This document shows positions 1 to 12,100 of a stretch of DNA of 64,000 nt, piece by piece. The position numbers and the translations under genes are program-made. Numbering within the stretch: the stretch's first letter is position 1; every line of letters begins with the position of its first letter. The notes beneath the pieces are model-generated. The model saw only the letters and a list, made by a program, of their open reading frames with translations, did no database searches and had not been told where the DNA came from. The stretch covers positions 63,059,810 through 63,123,809 of the forward strand of contig CM041083.1 of NCBI GenBank assembly GCA_023079485.1, given 5' to 3'. The stretch is from Archilochus colubris. Its lineage: Eukaryota > Chordata > Aves > Apodiformes > Trochilidae.

Positions 1-33
1 ATTGATTCACAATGCCCCACTTCTGCCTCCCAG

Positions 34-129
34 TTCCAGGGCCAGGCCAATCTGCACGTGTTCGAGGACTGGTGTGGCAGCTCCACTGAGCAACTCAGGA
101 AAAACCTGCACTTCCCCCTCTTCCCCCAC
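34..129 (+). CDS. B4GALNT3: B4GALNT3 exon A, start of PA14 domain
   Basis: 96 bases, phase 0 at both ends, 32 residues starting [18 protein letters not shown] polypyrimidine tract and CAG (31-33) precede it, and GTGAGT follows at 130. The FEDWCG core is the beginning of the PA14 lectin-like domain of B4GALNT3/4. The exons coding the signal anchor lie before position 1. Confidence 0.92.
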
Positions 130-3100
130 GTGAGTAAGACCTTGACACCTGCTGTCCCATACTTCCCAGCTCTGCTTCCCAGATGAATCATCCCCTGCTC
201 CTTGCACATCGCATTCTCATCCTTCTCTTATCACCTCCTTTGTCCTTGCTTTTGCAAGGGTCAGTGGTAGTAGGTCTTCTTGCTGCTTGGGGAAGGCTCC
301 TTTTATCCATGCTGGTCTAACATGCCTCAAACATAAGGTGTAGGAACTCTGTATTTGGTGCTCTCCCTCCATGTGGCTAAGGAATGCCAAACCCTATCCC
401 TATCTCATCAGCATGCACTGTGCAGCTCTCCCCTCTTAATTGTTCCAATTTGAAATCTCTCATCTCACCTGCTCTTTTCTGCTGCCTCCATCACACACCC
501 TACTCCCTTCTCCTCCCAGAGAAAACCTCATACTTCCCTCTGCCCACCTATCCCAGGGTTTTTGCATCCCTTCTTCTTCCTGTAGCATCTAATTATTTTT
601 ATTATTTTTTCTTTCCTCTACTTCAGACACGAACTACACTGAAGAAGCTGGCTGTCTCCCCAAAATGGACCAACTATGGTCTCCGGATATTTGGCTACCT
701 GCATCCTTTCACTGATGGTGAGAGCTCTGAGGCTGCTGTGCCACTGCTCGTGCCCCTTCTCACCTGCACCTCCCTCCTGTCCTGGTGCTGAACCAGTGGT
801 GCTCTCACCCTGGCAAGCCCCATGTAAGGTCTCTCATGTGGGCAGCCCATCTAGCTGTGTGTGATGGACCGTGGCATTGGTGTGGGTGAAACTCATCTGC
901 CTCCTCTGTAGGGTGGAAAGGAAAAGCACAGAAGAAAACAGACGGGAAGTGCTTGATAAAAACCAATGCTGTCGTGAATGTGCAGCCCCACAGTGTGTAC
1001 GTGGGCACAAGCATTCCCTGGGCTTTTCCTCTCTCCTTCAAGTGCACAGAACTGTACATGACATCATTTGTGTCCCTGAAGCTCCCTGGGTGCATGAATG
1101 CCAACTGACAGCAGCTGGCATCTGTGTCTCCCAGCTGCATGCTCCTGCCCAGAGCAGCCTCTGGCATTCACCCACATCTGCTGGACCCCTGGCCCTCAAC
1201 TGCCATCCCTGAAGCCCTGGCCAGAACAATGACACTGTCTCTTTGTGCATGCTTCTCCATCCAAACACAGCTTCTCATGCAAAAATTTGCTCTGGAATTA
1301 AAATGGGAGGCAGGGAGAATTTCATGGACTTCATAGCTTTCCAAGTTAGATGTCGTGTGAAGCTGACGCAGGAGGGATAGCAAACCAGTTGCATTTGTTT
1401 TCATTTCAATCACAGCAGAATGAGAGAATTCAGAGAGGTTGTAAGGGGTGGAAGTGGTAATCAAAAGGGAAGGTGTGGTGTCACCAGGAGAAAGGGTGAA
1501 GTCAGTGCTTTAGAGGAGCAGGATCTGTTCTGTACACAAGCTCTTAGCCTAGAGCTCTACTTATGCCCTCCATCTCTCGACAGGGGAGTTTCAGTTTGCC
1601 ATTGCTGCGGATGATAATGCTGAGTTCTGGCTGAGTCCAAATGAAAAGACCTCTGGTCTCCAGCTGCTGGCCAGTGTAGGCAAGGTACAGTGCATGTACA
1701 TGTGTGGCTTCTTCCATCAAGACTAATGTTTCTGTGGGGATGGAGACCTTTTTGTCTTAAATACTTCCCTGGACTAGCCAAGTTTCTTCTCCTGCCTAAA
1801 TACAGACACCACCAGAACAGATGCCAGACAGGTATGACATGACATACTTTAATACTGTTGCATATTGGTGCTGGGCCTGAAAGCCCCAATTTCATTACAG
1901 ACTTACATCTGTCCACATGTTGTGGATCTTACAGACAACTTACTAGGAGGAGGAGCTCAGCTTTCCTGCTCCGTTTCTCCAGCACAGTAACTGTGAAGAA
2001 ACCCATCTTAACTAGAGTATTTTCTGTCTCTTCACAGACAGGGAAAGAGTGGACTGCACCAGGGGAGTTTGGGAAATTTCAGAGCCAGCAGTCAAAGATG
2101 GTGAGGTGAGTGAGTGGAGCCCCTTTCCTTCCTGCCTCCTCTGCACATGGCCAGGGCATCACAAGGAGAAGGATCCTGGACTTGTTATGAAGAATTTAAC
2201 AATATAGAGAAAGGGATTACTCTGGGGTATCACTAAAGATGAAGTGACACATCCACACCTGTGCCAGTTGCTGATTTACTTCAAGAATCCAATACTGAGT
2301 TTTTGTTCCCTGGTGGAAGCAGCCACCAGCAAATCCAGACTTCTCTATATGAACTCTGGCCTGAGCTTCCTGCTTTGGATATGGCCAGGTTTCCCAGAGG
2401 CCAAAACTCATAAGACAAGGCTGAAAGAGAGTTTGGAAAAATTAACTGAGAGGGGTCTGGAGTGTTCAAGGTGCCCAAGGGAAACTACTTATCTCACTGT
2501 CAGCATCTCAGGTTTCTTGGCAGTCCTAACCCTGCTCACCCTGAGAATTAGGTTATTTCATAGGTGCGGTCGCTCTCCAAGCATTATCTGCTGACAAGCT
2601 AAGAGTTGTTCCATAATATTCTTGGTGACAGACACGTTGTTCTTCACAGGTTGTCATCTGCAGGCAGGTACTATTTTGAGGTTCTTCACAAGCAGGATGA
2701 CAGAGGAACAGACCATGTGGAAGTAGCAGTGAGTCTGTGCAAATGGCCATGCTGTATGTGCGTTCCTGCAGAGCTCGAGAATATTTGTATTGATTTCCCT
2801 CCTTGCCAAGGCCTCAGCTCCTCTTTGCATGAGATGTATCTAATCCCTTCCAGACTCCTTACCTACTTCCATGTGGGATAGTCCTGGCCACATGCCAGGA
2901 CACCTTTCTGTGCTTGCTTGGAATAGTTCTGCCCTCTCCAGGCTCTGTTGCAGCTCTTGGTCCTTTCTTACTTTGGATGTATCCAAGGGGATATCAACTC
3001 ACTCGCAGTGTTTTGCTGCTAGGCAAATTTGGTCATAGTAAGGAGAAGGAGGAAGTTGTGAGCCCATCTGGTGGAAAAACATCTTGTGACTGTTCTTTTT

Positions 3101-6100
3101 TGTTCAAGCTTGGTTAACTCCATAAGGATTTAATTTTAATGTCTTTCTCTGTTCCAGTGGAGACTGAATGACCCAGAAGTGAAGTTCAAAGTCATTGACT
3201 CCCAATACCTCTCCCTTTTTGCTAGTAAGTATCTTCATCACAAGTTTGCCTGAGAACCTCCCATTCTTCCCAAACATATCAACAGTGTTTCACCATGAAT
3301 CATAGTCTAGCCAGACAAATACCATGAGTACAGATCATTACAGGAAAGTAGTGGAGACAAGTCAGGAAGGAGACCTCTAGACAAGAGTGTGACTCATTAA
3401 ATATAGGACAATTAGTATGAGCAGTATTTCAGGGGAATCCAGAGGCAGTGAAGAAGGGCAGAGAGGAGAGTCTGCAAAAGTGAGGACTATTCCAGATGTA
3501 AGAGTAACACAGATGAAGGTTGCTTGCAGCAAGCTTGTGGGAACATGAGGCCCAGAACATGAGAGCTGTGGTGGTGTGCTGACAGCTGAACAGGACCAAG
3601 TAGAAGGGGTTGCAGGAGCACTTCAAGAAGATTTCACTCTGGGTGCTGGACATAGTGGAATACCCTAGTGATACTGTGGGACATTGCTTTGTTCTCTGTC
3701 AACCTCAAGTCTCTTCAAGTGGCTGCTGGATTGCAGCAAGCACATCAGCCCTGTCTGTCTGGTTTTGTAAAACCTTAACACATCAAGTGATGCCTTTACC
3801 AGTTAAGGTGCTCCTTAGTACTGTTTACACTAACAGAACTTTGTCAGCATCATTTTCCTCTGCCAGTATTCCCCCTGTTCATATCTACCACTGTTACCTT
3901 CCAACATCTCTGGGCTTTTTTCCATCCTGACACTTTTCCTGACATCTCTGGAAGACTCACTGCTGTAACTGAAACATCTGTTTGCTGTGTCTTGGATCAT
4001 AACCTGCTGATGTATTTTCTGAAACCTGGTATTTGTTCAGGATTAGGCTTTCTGTTAGGTCTTCTGTCCTCATCTCATTTTTTCTTTGCCCTTTTCTTAT
4101 TTTTTCCCTCTAGAAGGGAAGACTCATATCCCAGCAGGATCACTTCATGGTTGGACAGAGTGCTGCAGTCTCATCTTTATCTGGCAGCTTCTGCTTATGT
4201 AGTGTTTCCTTCTTCCATATCAGCTTTTGGCATGTTATCCCATTCCTTCTGGGTTCCCATGTTGTTCAGTGCCCAAAAGTTGCTAACTGTGCCCTTGGCA
4301 GCACATGGCCTTTCCTTCCTGGATAATTTTCAGTTCCCCTCATCTCAGGGTAGGATCCATGAGACTTGAAGCCCTTGGGCAGCAGCATCCAAGAAAAAAC
4401 ATAACCAAAACACAAACCCAGTCTTGGATTTAAGCTTCCCATTGTTCCTGTGGATCTCCATGCCCCTGCTGGGGCATCATCTTGCTCAGTCACTGAAGAC
4501 CTCACCTCAGGGACTTGCTCCTTTTCCAGCACAGAAGGAAGCTCTGCTCCTCACATTTTCTCCTTTCTTTCCTCTTCTCTGCCTCCTTCTAAAATAAATT
4601 CATTGCAAATAATTCAGATGTGTCCCATAATTCCTGACAACATGAGGCTTCTTCAGCACACCACTGCAGGCATGACCAAAGCAGGAGGTAATTTTTCTCC
4701 AGTACTCATCACTGTGTTCGTTTGCTTTCAGTGGTATCTATGTTCCTACCTCACAGCCTCTGTATTTCCAGCTTTCTGAGTCAAAGCCTTTCCTTCCCAT
4801 GGTGTCTGCAGTGAAGCTCCTGGTCAGCACTGTTTAGGCATCACTGTGCCAGAGACAGTGTCATAGATACAATGACATTTGGAAAGGGTTGACAATGGGG
4901 AAGGGCACTTTTTGGAATAAAGGATGAACTAGTCCTTCCTCCCCCTTGTTTTTCTCTCTGGTTTCTAGATGAGACACTTTTAAAGATGGATGAGGTTGGG
5001 CACATCCCACAGACATTGGCCAGTCACACGAGGCGGCCTGCTGACAGTGCAGGCAGCAAGGCACACCCAGCTGACATGCTGAAGCCTGACCCCAGGGACA
5101 CTCTTTACAAAGGTAAGACTTGCAGGAGGTAGCTGCAGCCTGTCACAGCACGTGCAGCAGCACAGCTGAGACAGATTGTCCTTCTTGTGCCATGGTTATC
5201 AAAGGCTTCACTTTTTTTCTCCCCAGTGCAGAGGAGAGGGGCAGCATACAGAGTCAGTCACTGCTGGAGACAAAGCACAGACTAAGCCCACCTCCTCTTT
5301 CTTGGCATCTGGCTCACAACACAACATGTGAAAATGCTGTAGCATTTTCATTTCATAAGTGCCATAGAGGAATGTAAAGGCATGAGCCATGCAAGATAGT
5401 TTACTTTATGTTTCTGCTAGTGTTTCACATGAATAAATGGAAACTAGGCACACAAGTGGCTCGATTGGTGCACTGGTTGCAGCAGGGCTGCTCCAGCAAC
5501 ACTTGCCTGTGTGTTTCTTCTCAGTGCCTCTGCTCAGCAAGTCTCGTGTGCGCAGGGCTCTGGCAGACTGCCCGTACAAGCCCAGCTACCTGGTCAATGG
5601 ATTTCCTCTGCAGCGCTACCAAGGACTCCAGTTTGTAAGTTTTATTCCTTAAGCAGGTCGCTGGGGAGGGGAAAATGAGGAGGGATGGAGGCCCCATTAA
5701 CTATGGGGACCTCTCTACTGATCTGAAGTTCCTGGGCAGGTCTGACCATCTATTGCTCAGGTCTTTGCATCCCGGTACCTTCCAAAGGACAACACCCAGA
5801 AAAGAGAGATGGGTGCTACACACTGCTTGTGAGTCTCACTGGGGGACAAGTGTGTATGTGTGTGTTAGAGAGCCCCTCAGACCTCAAAACAAAGAACTGA
5901 GCTTGCCTTCACATGGACCCTCACAGTGGCCAAGGATTTTCTGTAAGGTGAACTGCAGTCTCTGTGGACTACTAAAGCCCCTGACAAGCTTAACACTGGT
6001 CTTTAGGGGGAGCTCACATTTGTGGGGCATGCAACATCACAGGGATTAATCTTCAGCATAGCTGAGCAGACTCTGAGGTCTGCTGAGGGCAGGTCACCAG

Positions 6101-9100
6101 CATGGTTTGCCCTCCCTGAAAGACGGTGCAAGCCTGCACTCTCCAGGAGACTCCCATCCTAGGTAACACCAGCTCCTTCAGCCTTCCCTGGAGGCATCCC
6201 CACAGGCTTTCTGGGCTCCTGTGATTCCCTGCATCTCTTCAGGGCAACTTGTCTACCTCTCTCACAGCTAGTTCTTGCTCTGTTCTAGGACTTCAGTCAC
6301 AGAGATGGACAGATAGGTGCTAAGAGAGAAAGGAAAAGGCACACCCATGCACACATCCCAGCATCCTTCCTTCTATTTTCCATTCTCACAGCCTGCTAGC
6401 AGGTGCCTTGGAGAGACAAATAGAAAGCAACCCCTGCTCCCTATCAAAAGGACTGGTCACCATGCAACTGTGTCTGGGTCACCTTGGGACTGATATGTGA
6501 CATTTATGAGGGTTTTACTTTATTTTCCTCCCTTCTTCCCAGGTTCATTTATCCTTTGTTTACCCGAATGATTACAGTCGTCTGAGCCACATGGAGAAAG
6601 ACAACAAGTGTTTCTATCAGGAAAACCCTTATTACTTGGAAAGGTAGGATGCTGCAAATGGAGGGGTGCTAGCAGGGAGGGAGGAGATTGTTGGAGTGGA
6701 ATTCTGTACTTCTGAGAGACTCTTTATTCTTAAATATCCCCTAACCCTTGCAAAATGTTCAAGCATTTATATTTTCCTTCAGTATCTTATGTTCCCTTTA
6801 AGTGAAAACATGTGTAAGTCTCAAGGGGAAACTGCCACAGCTTTTCTTGCTCTATTAATCCAGTAGCTGGGTCAGAGCATGTTTGTTCCACTACATCAGT
6901 GAATGTATTTCCAGCAAACTTTGCCTGCCAGCAGCTGGAGCCTCCTGATGGTTGTTGCTGTGAAAGCCAAACCATGCTCACCACTAGGCATCTCTCTTGA
7001 GAAAGAAATGAGTGTAATTCATCTTCATTTGGGTTCCAGCAGTGACCCTGTAAGGGAACCACAACTCACATGCTCCCCCCTGCAACAGGCAGACACCTTG
7101 TGTAAGGACACCTCTCAGTTCTGCAGGACTATTTTTTAGGATAAGGAGAGTGACTTTTCTGGTGAGATATAGTGGCCTCCCTGTGTTCAGGATCTGCCTC
7201 CCTACAGGACTATTTTAGGGCTGAAGCAGCAGAACATATCATAGGTTTGTGTAGGAACTCTGGACCGTGAAGGAGAGAGGCCTGAAGGTGCCACACACAT
7301 TTATTGCTTTGACAATTAATTTGTATTGTGACAGGAGTTGGGAACTGGGGGCCCATTTTGCTTCATACCAAGCACTCATGGAGGAAAATGGTCCTGGAAA
7401 GTCCTCCCAAAAGCTTGAAGCACAGCTGTATGAGGACAGCACACAGTGGTGGTATGAGAGGAGAGAGGGAAAGCATTGCAATTATCTATCTGATCAGCTT
7501 TTGCAGCATGATGACTTGTGTTTGTGAGCACTATACCATAAGTGAGATTTAAAGAGAAGTTTAAGAAAGGCTGAAGAAATGTCTTAAAGTACTTACATTT
7601 GGGATTTCCTCCTGTGTTATGTGAAAATGTCTGAGAGACTGGGTTATTAACCAAGGCAAATTGATGTATTTGACAGTGCAGAGTAATATCTGATTGTTCA
7701 GAGATATGAAAGATGGTGGTGATGGTAGGAAAAGAGAACCTAAAGATGCTGGATAGGTGTAGTCAGATTAATGGACCATCACTTCAGAAGCAGTGGCTGT
7801 AATTTATTTGGAGAGGACAAAGTAACTTTCCTCAAACTTGTGTTTTGCTCTTTCCACTGCAGATTTGGATTCTACAAGTACATGAAAATGGACCGGCCAG
7901 AGAAAAGCCTGGACTCAGGAGAAAAGACAGAACAGCCTGGTAGGGACCCTGGTATCAGACCCTGGAGGATCTTTTTACCTGTTACTTTTGTGTGTGATCT
8001 TCCAGCAATGTCTGGAAGAAGCTCTTGAATTTCCATGCCAAGGACATCACAGCCCTTCACTGCCAGATTGCTGTGTCTGGGAGGAGATTTTTGCTGCCAC
8101 TCTCACTTCACTTAAGGGCAAGTTGGGAGGTCACCAAACAAGGTGACATTGTCACCTCTTAGGCCTGCAGCTTAGCTGAGCTGCAATTCTAGCAAAACAT
8201 GTGGAGAGAAGTGACAGAGCCCACGTTGAGCAGTGTGGCAGCCTATGCTTGGCACTGCCCTGCAAAGCTGTGGCCAGATGGACAGCTAAAGGCAGAGGCA
8301 GTCCCTTCCACAGTTTTTGGCAATTCTGGCTAATGAGTGCTAAGGATTTCGGTATGAACAAGAGCACAGCTTCTGTGTTTGAGAGTATTCCTGTCCTTCT
8401 GAGCAGGAGAGACAGCACTGACATTAGGCAAGAAGGAGCTGCCCCCAGCAGGATGGGTGCCTGGGTGAGAATGGAGAAGGCATTGGGAGGATGCAGGAGG
8501 TGTAACTGTGATTATTTCCACAGGATCCCAGGAGGGGAACCAGGACAACGTGCAGTACAGGGAGCAGGATGTGGAGAGTACCAGTCGCCCTGAGCACCCT
8601 GGTACAGGGAGGGCAGAACTGGCAGGCAATGCTCCCAGCAGCATGGTGGGCAGTGATGATGTTCATGAGGACTATTCCCTCCGGGAGCATCGTCGGCTCC
8701 TCTCTGTGACGGGTGGTGACAAACAAGAAGGGCTACAGGGGAGGAGGGCAAAGAGGTCTGATGTCAAATCAGCCACGCTGACCTCTGCCAACCAAAGCCT
8801 CATCCAGCCTGGCTTAAAGGGGAACACCATAATGCAGAGACCCCATTTAAAAGCTGGAGTCAAAGATAACTCCAGAAGCCCTCCGCAGCATGCCAGGGCT
8901 GTCCAGGGGAGAGTGCCTGTCAAAAAGGCAAACCCTTCTTCTAGGACTGTGCCTCAAAGGCAGCAGCCTCACAGTGATCCCAGGGACTCAGGGGTCACAA
9001 TTCCCAAAGTGATGAGACCTCAAGGAGACCTCAGGACTGCTAAGGATGGGCTGCAGCCAGCAGGCACAGTGCCAACCAGGAGGGGAGTCCCAGTCCCCGG

Positions 9101-12100
9101 CAACGCTGGCAGGCATGCTGAGAGTGCTGCCAGCCCCAGCCAGCAGCCTGGTCTGTCACAGTGGCTGAACCAAGTGGAATCCTATATTGCTGAGCAGAAG
9201 GCAGCCAACAGAGGGGACACAGGGGAGAGAGAGGAGCAGGTGGAAGCTCCTGTGAAGGGCAAGTCTGGACCTGTGGCAGCCGAAGAGGAAGAGGAAGAAG
9301 AGGCGGATGGGGAGCCAGAGGAGGAAGATGAGGAGGATTTTGATTACGTACCAGTGTTTGACCAGGCAGTAAACTGGGAGCAGACCTTCAGCATGAGCAA
9401 CCTGGACTTCCATATGCTGCGCACAGACTGGATTGACCTGAAATGCAACACGTCAGGAAACTTGCTGCTAGGAGAAAGGGAGGCCCTGGAAGTCACACGT
9501 ATCTTCCTGAAGAAGCTCAACCAGAGGAGTAAAGGGTAAGGCACAGTGTAAAAACCGAGGGGCAGTGTCCTGTGATTGGTGTACCATGATGCTGGAATAC
9601 AGGGAGTACCTGCTGTGTGAGAAGCTAGCAGTAGTCAGACGATTGACTAGAAGTGGGAAATCAGACTTCAGGCAAGGAATCTATGTAAAACCTGGGCTTT
9701 AAATACCTATTTGGGCTGAGAAATAGAAATGCATAGAATCCTAGAATGTCATGTTGGAAGGGACCTCAAGGATCATCTGGTCCAGCCCTTCTAATAGTAT
9801 TGTGTATATGATATATCTCAGCACCACATCAAGCTGAGACTTAAAACTTTCCAAAATGGGGAAATTCTTGGACAGCAGACCATGTCTGAATAGTGTTATT
9901 CAACAGCTGGTGGCAGTAAACATGAAAGATAAGAGGCATCCAGCAAAAAGGATCACTGGCTTTTTGTTGGCTTCCTCCTTGCACAGTGTAGTTACTGAGA
10001 GCACACAGGAGCATTTTACCAACTGAAGATTAAGAAACGCTGAGCAAGTAGGACTGGTCCTCCTTGAACTTGTAGCGTGATGTCTGCTGCATCTCAGCTT
10101 GTGAATCAGAAGGGACTTATCAGATAATATGGATCAATACACTACCTCAGAGACAACCAAGTATCCTGCACTGTTACCTCAGTGTGTGCACCTCCATCTT
10201 AAAACTAGCTAGATTTCTAGGTCTTAGTACTCATTTGGGAAGTTGTTTCAGCTCTCCCACTTCTTGATGACCTGATGGAGATCTGGTTTTGCTGGTACTC
10301 TCTTTTTACCTGGTCTTCTTTTTCTTCTCAAGACCTACCATCTTGATTGTATTTCTGGAAAACAGACATATCTCCTCTGAGCTTCTACAGGCTAAACAAT
10401 CCAACTCCTGACCCTTCTGAGAATTCCCTTCTATTTCCATAATATTCCTATATATCCTTCTCCTTGCAGGTTTCAGTTTAAGTCAATTTTCCTCTATGTA
10501 AATGACCAGTATCTTGGATATTTTATAGAATGGGTGTTACTAGTTTCCTGTTCCTGCTGGAAGTAGCTCTCATGCTACATCTTAAGATCTCTTTTGTTTT
10601 TTTGAGTGATAAGTACACTCAAGCTTTTCTCAGTATTTTTAACTGATGAGTGTCCATTTTGCAGCAGAAACTTTTGTTAGGATCTGAAAGGTCATGACCT
10701 GGCATTTCATCCTGTTCTGACCATTATGAGCCTACAGCTTACTCCAGCTTTTACTGTATGATTGCACAAGCCTACTCCATGTTATTGGCTGATAAGCTGC
10801 CACCAGACAGTTTCACTAGCCCAAACATACTCTTTGTGCCGAGATTATTGTAGGAGGTGTTGAATACACTCACTATTACCAGCCCTACAATCATTCAGAC
10901 ATTTGTTATTTTCTATGTCACCTTTATTTCATTTCACTTGCCAGCTATTTCCCCTTGGCTGGAATCCCAGATCTAATCCCACATGCTTGTGAATTAAGGA
11001 AGCAGGTGCTAAACCTTCCCATGGGACTTCGGAAAGAGTGCAGCAAAGCAGGGGGAGAACTGGGGACAAAAAGGTTTTGTGCTAGCCAAGAGGAAAGAGC
11101 CTAGCAGAGATGAAGGGGCTGGAAGTGGGAAGAGGGGGTGGTGTCTGGGGGCTGTGCTGACTCCAGCTGTGTCTCCTGCAGGAGGTTCCAGCTGCAGCGC
11201 ATCGTCAACGTGGAGAAACGCCAGGACCGCATGCGGGGCAGCCGGTACCTGCTGGAGCTGGAGCTGCTGGAGCAGGGGGGGCAGCTCGTCCGCTTCTCCG
11301 AGTACATCTTTGCCCAGGGCTGGCAGGGCATTGGCAATGATGAGGAGGAGGAGAGGAAGATGAGGAACCTGGCGTGGGGTCGGCGACGGCACCTGATGGC
11401 TGCGGCAAATGAGCCAGAGCTGTGCTGGCCCCAGGGCTTTTCCTGGAACCATCGTGCCGTAGTTCACTTTGTGGTGCCAGGTAAGGGGACCTGCCTTCCC
11501 AGGACAGCAAGGGATGGGGAAGTGGGTGCTTCCCATGAGGGCAGTCTTGAACAGCAGGTCTGGGCCATCTCGCTTGGGTCATGTCTAATTTCTGTTCTCT
11601 CCAGGTTAAATTGCCTAAGTAATACCATAGGGCCCAAGCTCTCATGGGCTTGTAAGCTCAAAGAAAATTCCTGTCATATTCTGGGAAAAAATTCCCACTG
11701 ATGCCTGGGCTCTTTGAAGCTATTTCAGCTTCCCTGCAAGTTTAGCAGGGCTTGAGAGGAGTCAAGAAGCTTTGCCTGCTGAGAAGCTACACGGTCTTTG
11801 GAATAAGTTTTGCTTTGGTTCTCTCCCTCTTGCAATATAAACAGTGAAAAACCAGGCGCGTTGGGTGCTGCAGTTCATTTCTGACATGGAAGAACTGTTC
11901 CGAGTCACTAAGGATCCAAACTTCAACGTCATCATCACAGACTACAGCAGCAACGACATGGATGTAGAGAAGGCTCTGAAAAGGTCTACTTTGCACAGGT
12001 GAGAGCACTGCTTGGTTATGAAAAGCCTCTCATGCATATGCCTGGAAACACAGGACATCTGCCAGCTTCTATGTATTGACAAGCCACAGCCTCCTGCAGC

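Noticed and set aside
384..791. 135-codon plus-strand ORF overlapping B4GALNT3 exon B
   Set aside because: It contains the real exon (627-717) in frame, but its first 80 codons are pyrimidine-tract intron and its end runs past the splice donor. Only the exon part is coding.
11009..11645. Minus-strand ORFs of 146 and 175 codons
   Set aside because: They lie antisense to the GC-rich exon L and have Pro/Ala/Ser-rich, low-complexity products. They are shadows of the real exon.
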